Positions 21,113-31,879 of a stretch of 64,000 bases of DNA are shown piece by piece. The stretch covers positions 536,350,038 through 536,414,037 of the forward strand of contig CM046876.1 in assembly GCA_025667525.1 (NCBI GenBank), read 5' to 3'. The translations under genes and the position numbers were made by a program. The notes under the pieces were generated by a model, which ran no database searches, was not told the origin of the DNA, and saw only the letters and a list, made by a program, of their open reading frames with translations. Source of the stretch: Glebionis coronaria. Taxonomy: Eukaryota > Streptophyta > Magnoliopsida > Asterales > Asteraceae. Each line of letters opens with the position of its first letter. Position 1 is the stretch's first letter.

Positions 21113-21639
21113 TGTTGGGAATAAATTAAGGCCAGATCACTTGACCACTGACAAGAACAACTCAAGCGTTTACAAGAGCAAAGTGAGCGCTGACAACTTA
21201 AGCGTTGACAAGTTAAAGTCAAGCGTTGACAGATTGAAGACAAGCACTGATGGAAGATATGAGCTACACGTTTATTATGTTCTAGAATACTTCTAGTAAG
21301 GATAGAAACGACAATGTATTTTCTATGTTTATCTTTACCTAGAATAGTTGATACGTAGCTTATTGTACAAGGCTTCTTAGTCTATAAAAGAAGGCCTTTA
21401 GGTTAATGTTTGTAATCAAGTTTTTCATTAAGTTTTCATTTGTAAACATCTTTCATTGTAAGCAAGTTCGACATTGATAATCAAAGTGAAAGTTTTGTTT
21501 ACATCTTGTGTTCTTGTTTAAGTATTAAATTCCGCATAATACTTAGATTCACAAAGCATACAACGAAGGTTTCTCTACGTGTTATACTTGATCTAATCTC
21601 ATATACACAAAGCTAATCGATCTAAGTTTGGGATCAACA
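21113..21639 (+). repeat. Copia-A 3' LTR
   Basis: 527 bp, with five single-base differences from the 5' LTR by my count. One of them turns the second motif unit from TTGACAAG to TTTACAAG; the 21-bp spacing is unchanged. Confidence 0.95.
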
Positions 21640-24442
21640 ATAGCTTTCACCCATAACTTAAACATAAGTAAAAGATATGAAATGCAGCGGAATATATATA
21701 AGTCCAGGAAAAACTGGAACATGTTTTATAAACTGGTTTAAATCTGAAAAGTCTGATGTTTATGTTTATACTGAAAAGTCTTATGATCATGCATGTAAAG
21801 TAATTTAAATGCCAAAGAGCTCATATAGATCATGATATATATCAACATGCATGAATACATAGAGGGGTGACCTCGTCATGCAATTAGAGGGGTGATCTCT
21901 AATTATATAAGTCTGGGTGGAGGGATCAGCTCCAATGTGACGGATGTAGAGCACACACCACAGTCACGGTGTAAATCTGCAAAACATGTACTAAGATGCA
22001 CCCATTCGCCCCACATTATAATAATAATAACGGACAATAACTGAAAGGGACACCGCGAGAAATCACTCTCGTCGCGGAAGAGTCATAACACTGGTGCCTC
22101 AAGTGTTATGGTTATGGTACCTCCATAACTAGGTGAACATGGCATGCGTGTATATAGATCAGGCAATTTAAAAATAATAGCATGGTAATTAATGAAAAGT
22201 TAATGACATGTAACTACTGGGGAAAACAGATGGGTGCAACGGGGAATCCTAATCATACATAGAAAAGGAATGTCCTTACTAAAGGACGGAATATATGTAC
22301 CTTATGTCCAGTAACGAAATGAAGATGAAAGGCGGAAAGTAATCTACTCCGACTTCACAAGTGCTACATAATAAAGGACGTGAATGAGTTGTGTATTCAT
22401 GTATAACTGACTGATTCTTAGTTTACTTTACTTGTTCTTGACTTTTTTTACTTGTTTTACATGTTCTTGACTTGTTTTACATGTTCTTGATCTGTTTTAC
22501 TGTTTCATGTTTTATCATGTATTTCTTAGTGTTTCATGCGTTCATGATTAACGTATTACGTGTTTCATGTGTTACTATACATGATGTTTCATAATAAGTA
22601 ACTTTCTAAAAATAGCAAGTTCCTATATATAGTAACTTACCCAAAAATAGTAGGTTTCCATATATAGAAACTTTCCAATAATAGCAAGTTTCCACAAATA
22701 GTAAGTTTTCAAAAAGAGAACGTTTCTATAATTAGTAAGTTTCCAAAAATAGAAAGTTTCCATATATAGTATATTTCCATAAATAGCATGTTTCCATAAC
22801 TAGTATATTTCCATAAATAGCATGTTTCCATAATTAATATATTTCCATAAATAGCATGTTTCCATAATGAGTATGTTTCCATAAATAACATGTTTCCATA
22901 AATTGTAATAAGCTTGTTTAATAAGCATGTGATATAAGCTAAAGCTTAATAAATATATTTTATAAGTCACAGTTTATAAAATATCATAATAAGTAAAGTT
23001 TATTAATAATAAATACTTTAGTCTAACATGATAATTATTTATTAATAATTAAATACATGATTTATAAATGATTATTAATTAATACTACGTAATATAACTT
23101 GATCTTATATTAATAATAATTTACCATAACTTGATATTGTATAATTCAATTAAAGTAAGATATTAGTTTAATTAAACCATCGTTATCATGTAGTTAAATA
23201 ATTATGCTAAGTCCTTTATTAAATTAATTAAATGTAGCATGTAATTTATCATGAACAATTATATAACATAATTATTAAAATTCTAAGGTTAATTAATTAA
23301 ATGGACCATGTTAATCTTCATGAAAAATTAGCCAAATAAATATATCCTAAGATTTAATTAATTTAATTAACTATAACATGATTAATTTAATATGACTAAT
23401 TAAATTAATATAATTAATTTAGCAAAACTAATATCCAAACACACTCTTGTGTGTCTCGTGTGTACCCGAGCCCCAAACCGAGCCCTCATCGAGACCCCAT
23501 GGTCTCGATTTGCTCAAAACACCAAACACCACCATCACAGCTGATGTGGCTGTGATTGCCACCGCCTGCCCAAAGCAGCCACCGGCCTAGTCAGGTTCCC
23601 ACTGTTGCGCCACAGCCTCCCACCGAAATCTTACTGCTCTTGGTAGCCGTTGTTTAACCAAACGCACCCCGTTGGGGGTTTTTGGTGTTGCGGCCGCCTG
23701 AAAAAAGTAGCCACCTCCCCTTTATAGGATGGGGCTGGCTGATCATAAACCACACCAAGACCATTGTGGTCTCGGTTCTCGTGACAACCCGAACCAAAAC
23801 CCGATTTAGACTTGTTTTAAATACATGTTTTTAATCATTGACTCATGTGTTCTTGTTATTAATTAAATAGATCAATGAATGAATAAAAATAATGAAAGAT
23901 TAAAGATTTAGGGATACCGAACGTGCAATGATTTGGGATTGATGAACCCGAACAATACCCGTGATAATTGAAGATCAAAACTTGGTTTTCTTCCTCCTTT
24001 TTCCTTTGTGTATCCGGCGGCCAAAGAGAGACAAAGAGGTCTAGGGTTTTTATTTTTCTTGTTAAAACTTGTAAATGAAATCTCCTAGTATGTTTTGTTT
24101 ACTAATTAAATTGTTAAACGGGTCGGGCCATGGGCCCTTTCTTTCTCTCTTGTAACCGGCCAAAACAAACACCCTTTATATACTTTTCATTTTTCATGTT
24201 TTAATAAATCCTATGTATTATTATTCGTGACATGTGTTTTTTACGTTCGTGTTTATCCTTGTCATGTATTATTTATTATACGTAAATACTTGTAAATAAT
24301 AAATAATAATATACGTAAAACTTGGAGTTATACATTAAATATTCATGATACGTGTCGTATATTAATTAATTACAAAGTTTTAATTAATCCATGTTTTCGT
24401 GTATTTAATGCTTCTTGTATTTTATGCGGGTTTTACAACCAG

Positions 24443-24541
24443 CGTCAAAGACTTTTTTCGCGGTGGTGGAAGGACCATAATGTCCCCTAGTAGGGCCATG
24501 ATGACATTCATCAAGGATTTTTCTTTTTTCTGCACCATAAA
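24443..24541 (-). pseudogene. Athila-0 integrase zinc-finger fragment
   Basis: A 99-bp remnant between Gypsy-1 and Gypsy-2. The minus strand reads ECHHGPTRGHYGPSTTAKKV, the HHCC zinc-binding part of Athila integrase. It continues directly into GFYWP at 878 once Gypsy-1 is removed. Confidence 0.9.
24537..24541. repeat. Target-site duplication of Gypsy-2, ATAAA/CTAAA
   Basis: ATAAA at 24537-24541 and CTAAA at 45246-45250 flank the TG...CA ends. One base differs, as expected for an older insertion. Confidence 0.75.
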
Positions 24542-27500
24542 TGTAAAACCCACATGCTTTTACCATGAACAGTACACTTACTAAACGTACGTACATATAA
24601 AAACGTTCCTTTTATAGCATGAACACGTGTCACGATTATTAATTACAGAAATTACGTACGTGTTATTACACGATAAGTATTAAGTACGTGATAGTACACG
24701 ATAATTATTAACGATAATAATTATAATCACGAACATGAAATCATGAACGTAAAATCACGAACACGTAATTACGTACTTATTTAATAGAATACGATTAATA
24801 TCGTATGTACAAGTATTTATCTATAACACGGACAGTTAATAACACGGAAACACGAACATTCGAACACGTAAAATATTAGACACGGGAAAACTTCGGGTTT
24901 TCCCTTGTGGGCCCCATATGCCGCGGACACCAAGAGATAAAAGGCCCAAGCCCATGTTTGGTTTTATTAAAATAACAAAAAGGGAAACATGTTTTTCACT
25001 TTACAGAGTTTTTCATAAAAATAAAAAACCATAGCCTTTCTTTTCTCTTTGGCCGCCAGCAATAACAACACGAAAGGTGGTGTTTGTTTGATTTTTGGTT
25101 GATTAAATTCAAGTAGAGGGTTCGTGTTATTAACCTCCATTCGTTTCACGCATTCGATAATCCGTTATCCCTTTTCTTTTAATTAATTAAGAACATGTAA
25201 TCATGGGGTTATAAAAACAACTAATTAGATCATGTTAAATTAATCATGGGGGTAATATTAAAAGGTGTTTCGGGTTGGCTGGTGCGGCCAACACACACAA
25301 CCGAGAGCCGAAGCTCTCGGTGTCTCACATGTAACCTCAGCCGAGACCTTAAGGTCTCGGTGGTGTCTTTGTGGTTCCGCAGCAGGGTGGAACAAAGGAC
25401 CCCGACGAGAGCCAGGGTGGCCTTGTGGTTGTTATGGGTCTCGGCGGCAGCAACCACCACCACCGGCTCAAGCCGGTGGCAGTTTTGGTCAAGCAGGGGG
25501 AACGTAGGCTGCATCAGGGGGAAACACCGACACACAGTCGGTGGGAAACTTGTTGTGGTCAGCGGCTAGCCGAGAGGGAACCACCGGCTGCAGCCGGTGG
25601 TGTGTTCGCACAAACAATGGCAACCGGCCAAGCCGGTTAGCCACTGTTAAGGGTGTGATTGGTTGGTCCGGTTCATGGGGTTTCTGGTCCGGTTCACATG
25701 TGTCTAAATTGAAAGTCAAGGGTCCGGTTCTTGACTAAATCTCAAGTATTAATTTTTACAGTTTATATTATTTAACAAGAAATTAAATTAATTAAACATG
25801 ACTAATAATTGATTTAATTAATCATGAACTTAGGTTAATATTATCTATGAAATAATACATGTTTTAACTTAATTATTTATTTATTTAATTTAGACTATAG
25901 TATTAATTAATTATTAAGACATGAAAAAAAATTAATTAATAATCATGACTTAGGTTAAGATTAATATAGTATTAATACATGTTTAACCTAAGTATTTTAT
26001 ACACCTTAATTTAATTAAATCATTCTTATATTTAATTAAATCATATAACCTATAGTTTATTTAATTAACATGATATTATTAATAAACTATACTAATAATC
26101 ACATGACTTATATTATTTAGCCAGTAAACTTAAGCTTATATTATTAGCTTATTAATCCAGCTTATTTCTAAATATGGAAACTTTCTAATTTAGGAAACTT
26201 ACTATTTTTGGAAACTTTCTATTTTTAGAAACTGATCTATTTTAAGAAATTAATCTATTTTTGGAAACTTTCTATTTTTGGAAACTTTATATTTTAGGAA
26301 ACCTGCTATTTTTAGAAAGTTACTTATTATTACAGAAAAAGTATAATAATACAAGAAATACAAGTAATACTTAATTAGAATACATAGAATACATGATAAA
26401 CACAACATAACTTTAAAATCAGTAAAACAAGACAAGAACATATAAAACAAGCTAAGACATGATATAATCAGTTACGTACTCAGTAAACAAAATACTTATA
26501 CATGTACCATATTTTATGTATCATTAGTGAGATCGAAGTAGGACTTTCATTCTTTCGTCTTCTTCGTTCACTGGACATAAGGTACGGATTTCCCGTCCCT
26601 TCAGTATGGACATTCTTTCCTAATTAGGATTCCCCATTTGCAGCCAACTGTTTTCCCAGTATTTGTTTTATATGTTTGATTACTTATGTTAGTTTAAGAG
26701 CCTAAGCCATATACATGCATGACCAGTGTCACCTAGTTATGGAGGTGTCATAACCATAACACTGGAGGCACCAGTGTTATGACTTCCCCACGGCGAAGTG
26801 ATTGCTCGTGGCGTCCCTTTACAGTTTTGGCCATTATATTATATCACCAAAGGGCGTATGGGTTCATCCTAGTTACATGTTTTACCAGTACTTTCAGAGT
26901 GAATGCGATGTGTGCCTTGCATCCTTCACTAAGAGTTGATCCCTCCTACCTAGACTATTTAATTAGAGGCAACCCCTCTAATTGCATGACGAGGTATCCC
27001 CTCCAAGTATTCATGCACAGTGGAACCTCATGACCTATATGGGCTATTGGCTAACTAATACAGATTTTGCATAAAAACATAAGTCTTTTCAAACTATAAA
27101 ACCAGTTTTATGAACATGATTCCAGGTTACTTAGGACTTATACTTTTGCGCTACTATTAGTCTTCTATGCTTATGTTATTCCATGTTATACTTGTATATC
27201 CGTGCACTGAGCGTTATGCTCAGCCGTTTTCCTTTCATGTTCCCAAATGGCAGGTACTCAAGGGCGCTCGTAGACTTTAAGCGTACGTGCATATGGATTG
27301 GAAGTTATCTAGGCTTCTCTATTTTATGCATTTCATCATACATTTTTCTACTCATTTATTTGGACATTGTTTAGTCCTTTTCCTTTACGGTACTTATGTT
27401 TGTGTGTGATGAGCTTATACTTGGGGTACCGATGTTTGTTTCCGGTATTTCCTTTCATGGTCATTTATTGTTTTTAAGACATTTACCTTGTATGATTTGA

Positions 27501-27552
27501 TGACACGCCAAAATCACGCGTGACATTCCATTTACCAAAATGGGGTGTTACA
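24542..27552 (+). repeat. Gypsy-2 5' LTR
   Basis: TGTAAAACCC...GGTGTTACA, 3.01 kb. It contains a GC-rich hairpin block (25290-25650), AT-rich stretches and the GGAAACTTTCTATTTTT minisatellite (26165-26320). No gene is supported in it. Confidence 0.93.
25290..25650. promoter_or_regulatory. Cluster of GC-rich palindromes in the Gypsy-2 LTR
   Basis: Six self-complementary stretches occur within about 360 bp: CCGAGAGC-CGAA-GCTCTCGG; CCGAGACCTTAAGGTCTCGG (perfect); CCACCGGCT-CA-AGCCGGTGG; CACCGAC-ACACA-GTCGGTG; CCACCGGCTGCAGCCGGTGG (perfect); AACCGGC-CAA-GCCGGTT. All six positions are kept in the 3' LTR (42985-43335), some imperfectly. They could fold in the transcript or as cruciform DNA. Confidence 0.75.
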
Positions 27553-27556
27553 ATTA

Positions 27557-27569
27557 TGGTATCAGAGCC
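27557..27569 (+). promoter_or_regulatory. Gypsy-2 primer-binding site, tRNA-iMet type
   Basis: TGGTATCAGAGCC four bases after the 5' LTR. The following 430 bases, to the gag start near 28003, are an untranslated leader with no further feature I can name. Confidence 0.93.
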
Positions 27570-28002
27570 AAGGCTTCGACCTATAGGCTCTCAAAACATG
27601 ACTTGTGATTAGTGGGTAGTCACTATGGTCTTCCTAGAACTGACAGTCGGTTTTCATGCATTCATTCATTTTCATTGTTACTTCATGCATTCATATCATG
27701 TCGCAGGTTTATGACTAAGTAATGGTTGGCACAGGACTGGCCCTATTTAGTCGCATGTGCTTTTATTGAAACTTTTAACTGTGGGACCGACCCATTGGCG
27801 TCCCCTCGCTATGTCTTTTGTTTTGGGTGAACTGACCATAGGCTTTTACCCTCGCGCATATAAAAGTTTTCATAAACTGCATCATGCATTCATGCACTGT
27901 TTTCATGCATAAATTTTTTCTCATGATTTATTGGCATAATTTTTTTATGTATGTATATTATGTTTAATCAGTTTAATCATGCATTTTGTTTTATACTGTC
28001 AG

Positions 28003-28314
28003 ATGGTTCTCACATGCGAGCAGGAACAACTCAATGCAGCAATTTAAGTTGCGATGCAGGCCATGCTTCCTCAGCTGAGGAACGAAATCAGGACCGAGGT
28101 GCAAGCTGCCAACAATCAGCACCATTACCAGCACCAGCATCCTAATCCTCCTCCTCCTCCTCCAGCAACACTGGTCACATGGCTGGAGAGATTCAACAAG
28201 CAACGTCCTCGATCCTTTGAGAGGACTGACAGCCCCAGTGAGGCTGAAAAGCTGGTTAGCTCATATCGATAATATATTTGATGCAATGGGCTGTGACCCT
28301 GTCTTCAAGGCAAG
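28003..28314 (+). pseudogene. Gypsy-2 gag, N-terminal part
   Basis: Starts at an ATG (MVLTCEQEQLNAAI) and meets a TAA after 14 codons. The same frame then continues with a Gln/His/Pro-rich stretch and the gag core start LERFNKQRPRSF. Near 28248 one extra base shifts the frame away from the expected sequence around IFDAMGCDP. The Athila-3 insertion (TSD GTTGG/GTTGC) cuts it at 28315-28319; it resumes at 37645. Confidence 0.8.
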
Positions 28315-28319
28315 GTTGG
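28315..28319. repeat. Target-site duplication of Athila-3, GTTGG/GTTGC
   Basis: GTTGG at 28315-28319 and GTTGC at 37640-37644 flank the Athila-3 ends, with one mismatch. Reading Gypsy-2 gag across the pair gives a sensible continuation except for one missing base. Confidence 0.75.
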
Positions 28320-29494
28320 TGAGTTCGTTTGCAAGTCTTAAATTTATATTACAAGGTTTAGACAAAAGAAGGGACTAAAAGACAAACACAGGCAAGTATA
28401 CCCTTTCGTTCGTAATATAGCTTTGTAGTGGTAAGCCAGGATCGTTCGCTGAGACTTAGTTTCGTTTTGGTAATCAAGATAACAACTGAAGAAATAAATG
28501 GTTGAAGTAATATCAATAATAACAAATATGACTACTATGGGATAGTTCATATAAGTTCGTGATGATGATAATAATGATCGAGATATGTTTATGTAGGTAA
28601 AGTGTGATAATCCTTTTTCGTCAAAACGGCGTTTACACAATTTGCTTGGGTTGATCCATGAATTATGTTTATTTAAGTGACTAAGCTCAAAACAAGTTGC
28701 CAACAAGTTCAATATTTTATCAAGTTTCTAAGCGGATTTCTTCAACCAAAGATTCATGACCATAGACAAGTTCTAAAAAACTTATTATAACAATTTGCGT
28801 TTCTCAACGCCAAACTATCGTAACAAATAAACTTAGATAAAATATGGTTTGTAGAACTAGGAGGTAAAATGGTTCTACAACATTAGCTTGAAATCATTTA
28901 TAAAGGATCATATCATAGCATCATCACTAATTATAGTCACATACCCATATAGTCACAAATAGCTTAGCCTAACATAATAATCAAAGTAACAATTGGGAAA
29001 GAGTAAGAGAACATCATACTTAGATTGGATTGAATAAACGAGTACACAAGTGTCACGATTGTATCGTTACTCCAAGAATCGAAGAGTGGAATACTCTTGT
29101 TACAAGGATCTCCCAAAAGTGGATAATACTGAAAATTTACTAAAAGGACTAAAATACTCGAGCTATGGAGTATTGAGAAAGAGAGGTGTGTGTAAAATGA
29201 GTCGAAATGGCCTCTATTTATAGTGCTGTCTGGGGTCAAATGTGTGCCGTACTTCTCCTCAAGTGCGCCGCACTTACAACTTTGTGCGCCGCACTTCTGG
29301 GCGATTCAGAATCTTCTTTTAATAACTTTGGATTTATTGCATATTGAGGCCCCTTCTTTGTATATCTTCACTTTGCTCCTTCATACTTTACATCTGCATA
29401 TAAAACACAACATATTAAGTATCGGAAGCTCTTTTTTATACTACAAAGTGGCATTATAATGATAGGTTGAATATGCATAATTAGGTCGTTATCA
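28320..29494 (-). repeat. Athila-3 left LTR (3' LTR)
   Basis: 1175 bp, TGAGTTCGTTTGCAAG...GTCGTTATCA. Three copies of GTGCGCCGCACTT or close variants lie at about 29240-29300. No gene. Confidence 0.9.
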
Positions 29495-30843
29495 AATTCC
29501 TCCACACTTAGCTATTGCTTGCCCTCAAGCAATCAAAGCGAGAAAATAATTTCAGTTTTAAAAATGCTTTTAAGTGTTGTGAAGTATGATAGGAAAATGA
29601 TTTAAATTTTATGAATAGCAAAAGCAAATGACAAAATAACTTTAGCACCTCACATGGATAGTGTTTGGATTTTAAGTTCACACAAGTGTCACTCACAAAA
29701 GGGTAAATGTAAGGCAACACTCAATTAGCTCGGTCATAAAATAGATAGCTACCATAGGTTTGTACAAGACACATAAACATAACCGTTGCGGCGTGAGCAC
29801 CAAATAAATTTTCAAAGAAGCAAAACGTGATAAATGATGTGGGTTAGGATCAAAAAGTATATGCCTTTGTCAAAGTTATAGACCAAACTATACTAGAATA
29901 CTTGACTATTTTTTTCTTTCTTTTTTTCATACATTTCTCCTTTTTTTAAAAGAGAACATCATAACTTTATAACTTGACAATTGGTTAGGCATAACATATA
30001 AGGATATTGTCACAATGGGTAACATATGCGTATGAGTGCCACATATTTTAGTAAGCCAGTGTAGCTTACTAAAATGATATAAGGGTGATTTTATTTTGCT
30101 TCCTTTCGAAAATATCTATAAATTAACCTCATTGCCGTTTAGTAAATGATGATCAAGCACAAATTCTGAAGCATACTAGATTATCGGCTTTCACACAAAA
30201 TAGAGAAATATAAGGCTAAGTTTTTCTCACATATTTGGGAAATGGGTTTTGTGCTAAATTATAATGTCAATCAGTGAGATTTTTGCTTTGCTAAAAACTT
30301 ATTTATTTACAAAACATATATATTTTTATTGTTTTTAAAAAAGATTTTCATGTGGAGAAATTTTATTATATATTTCATTTTTTATATTTGTCACCTCCTC
30401 CACACTTAAGTTGAACATCGTTCTCGAGGTAATAACTGATAAAATTAAAAAATAGGAAAAATGCAAAGGGAAACGAGAACTTCCCGGGGCTTAGTATAAA
30501 ATTGCGGGATTTCAAGCGATGAATCCAGCTAGACCTCCAATTTGCTATTTTCCTGAATGCTATAAAACAAAACAAAACACATGCAATATATACAAGGACG
30601 GTTTTATTTATTTACAGGTCCTCCTCCATACTTAAGTTAAAAGGTGGGGATAAAATATGGATTGCCTTCGGAATAGCGCTAAGTTTAGAGTCTTCAACCA
30701 GACTCGGCTACTCGGATCTATTTTAAGAAGAAAGGAATTTCTTCTCCTTCAATTTCATTACAGTGTTCTTCTTCATGGTAGAGCTTAAGTTTATTCCCAT
30801 TGACTATAAAGGTGCTATTGTTTCGCCCGTATAATTCAACATA
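29495..30843 (-). other. Athila-3 region between integrase and 3' LTR
   Basis: About 1.35 kb, AT-rich, without any open frame I trust. Athila elements often have an env-like gene here; it is absent or fully decayed. A purine-rich AAGTGTGGAGGAATT on the minus strand abuts the LTR at 29495-29509 and is the probable polypurine tract. A near-copy of that tract (AAGTGTGGAGGAGG) occurs at about 30395-30410. Confidence 0.7.
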
Positions 30844-31879
30844 TCAAGATGGATATTGGTGTTTTACTAGATAGGGTCTAGTCCATCTCGAAGTAAGCTT
30901 AGGTTGCTTGAATTTATATTTCGAGATAAAGAGAAGTACATTGTCTCCTTTTTTGAATTCTTTTCTTTGTCGTAATTTACGATCATGCCAAACTTTGGTT
31001 CGTTCTTTATATAATCGTGAAATTTCATAAGCGTGATGTCGAAATTCATCTAACTCGTGAAGTTGAAAGTTACGTTTTTCTCCGGCTGCAATAAGATCTG
31101 GGTTGCATTTTTTAAGTGCCCAATATGCACGATGTTCAATTTCTATTGGTAGATGGCATGTCTTTCCATACAACAGTTTGTACGGTGTGGTTCCAGTTGG
31201 TGTTTTGAATGCGGTACGAAAGGCCCATAGAGCATCTTCTAATTTTTTAGACCAACAAGCAGGGTTGTTTTGAACGGTCTTTTCAAGTATACGTTTGAGA
31301 GCTCTATTAGTGTTTTCAACTTGGCCACTCGTTTGAGGGTGGTAAGATGTGGAAAATCGGTGGCTCACTACATATCTTTTCCTAACATTTTCCATGAGTT
31401 TGTTACATAAATGAGTTCCTCTATCGCTTATTAGTGCTTTTGGCATTCCAAAACGACAAAATAATTTATTTAAGAATGCGGTAACAACTCTAGCATCATT
31501 TGTTTGTAAAGCTTGAGATTCGGCCCATTTCGATACATAGTCGACGGCGACTAAAATGTATTCACATTTGTAAGATTTAGGAAATGTTCCCATGAAGTCG
31601 ATACCCCACACATCAAAGATTTCACAGACTTGGATGTTATTTAGAGGCATTTCATCTCTTTTAGAAATATTTCCAGTCCTTTGACATGCTTTTCATAGTC
31701 ATACTAAGGTATGAGCTTCACGCATAATAGTTGGCCAATAAAAGCCAGCGTCGAACACTTTTTTAGCGGTGGTGTTCGCGGGGTAATGTCCTCCGGTCGG
31801 TCCGTAGTGACATTCATCGAGAATTTTTCTAGATTCAAATCCGGAAATACAACATCGGATTATTCCATCAGGACAGATT
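30844..31879 (-). pseudogene. Athila-3 integrase
   Basis: The 268-residue open part (30844-31650) holds the core with all three catalytic acids in recognisable context: [11 protein letters not shown] (Asp), LISDRGTHL (Asp), [11 protein letters not shown] (Glu). The Athila C-terminal region follows ([26 protein letters not shown]). The zinc finger (31651-31879, with an [16 protein letters not shown] stretch) lies upstream in a shifted frame. The core itself has no stop. Confidence 0.88.

Larger units (their letters stand above)
9674..21639 (+). mobile_element. Copia-A: SIRE/Maximus-type Ty1/copia element
   Basis: A complete 11,966-bp element: 527-bp LTRs, tRNA-iMet primer site, gag, gag-distal ORF, pol with Copia domain order (protease, integrase, RT, RNase H), a 1.26 kb spacer, a 1023-codon extra ORF and a polypurine tract. 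I count five base differences between the LTRs (about 99% identity), so the insertion is young. Large size, coiled coil in gag and the extra 3' ORF are typical of SIRE/Maximus. The 21-bp CGYTGACA motif is scattered through the whole element. Confidence 0.95.
8616..21652. mobile_element. Mutator-like non-autonomous DNA transposon with long TIRs
   Basis: After removing the Copia insert the element is about 1066 bp. Its ends form long inverted repeats of about 230 bp (8616-8850 against about 9440-9673 plus 21645-21652), including GTACGCAATATAGTTTTTC near both tips. The middle, about 8860-9420, is almost pure A/T homopolymer runs with no coding capacity, so it would depend on a transposase encoded elsewhere. 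The 9-bp TSD supports Mutator. It lies inside the right LTR of Gypsy-1. Confidence 0.85.
879..24437 (-). mobile_element. Gypsy-1: degenerate chromovirus-like Ty3/gypsy element
   Basis: Two long LTRs starting TGTAACACCCC and ending TTTTACA flank a decayed 4.3 kb internal region in minus orientation. A tRNA-Met-type primer site lies beside the right LTR and a polypurine tract beside the left LTR. The right LTR is split by a Mutator-like element that itself carries a Copia element; without them Gypsy-1 is about 10.5 kb. By eye the two LTRs agree at roughly 94%, so the insertion is fairly old. LTR ends, protease region and integrase tail match Gypsy-2, so the two belong to one family. Every coding domain is broken. 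Confidence 0.92.
8248..24437 (-). repeat. Gypsy-1 right LTR (5' LTR), interrupted
   Basis: LTR sequence occupies 8248-8615 and 21662-24437, about 3.14 kb in all. The gap holds the Mutator-like element with the Copia element inside it. Both pieces align with 879-3964 across the gap; the uninterrupted LTR has ATAAATGAA where this one has the duplicated ATAACTTAA. Confidence 0.92.

Noticed and set aside
25230..25740. Several overlapping open frames on both strands in the Gypsy-2 LTR, present in both LTRs
   Set aside because: GC-rich palindromic sequence lacks stops on both strands; the frames differ between the two LTRs and show no domain.
29495..30843. Possible env gene of Athila-3
   Set aside because: The region after integrase has no open frame of meaningful length and no membrane or signal features on the minus strand.
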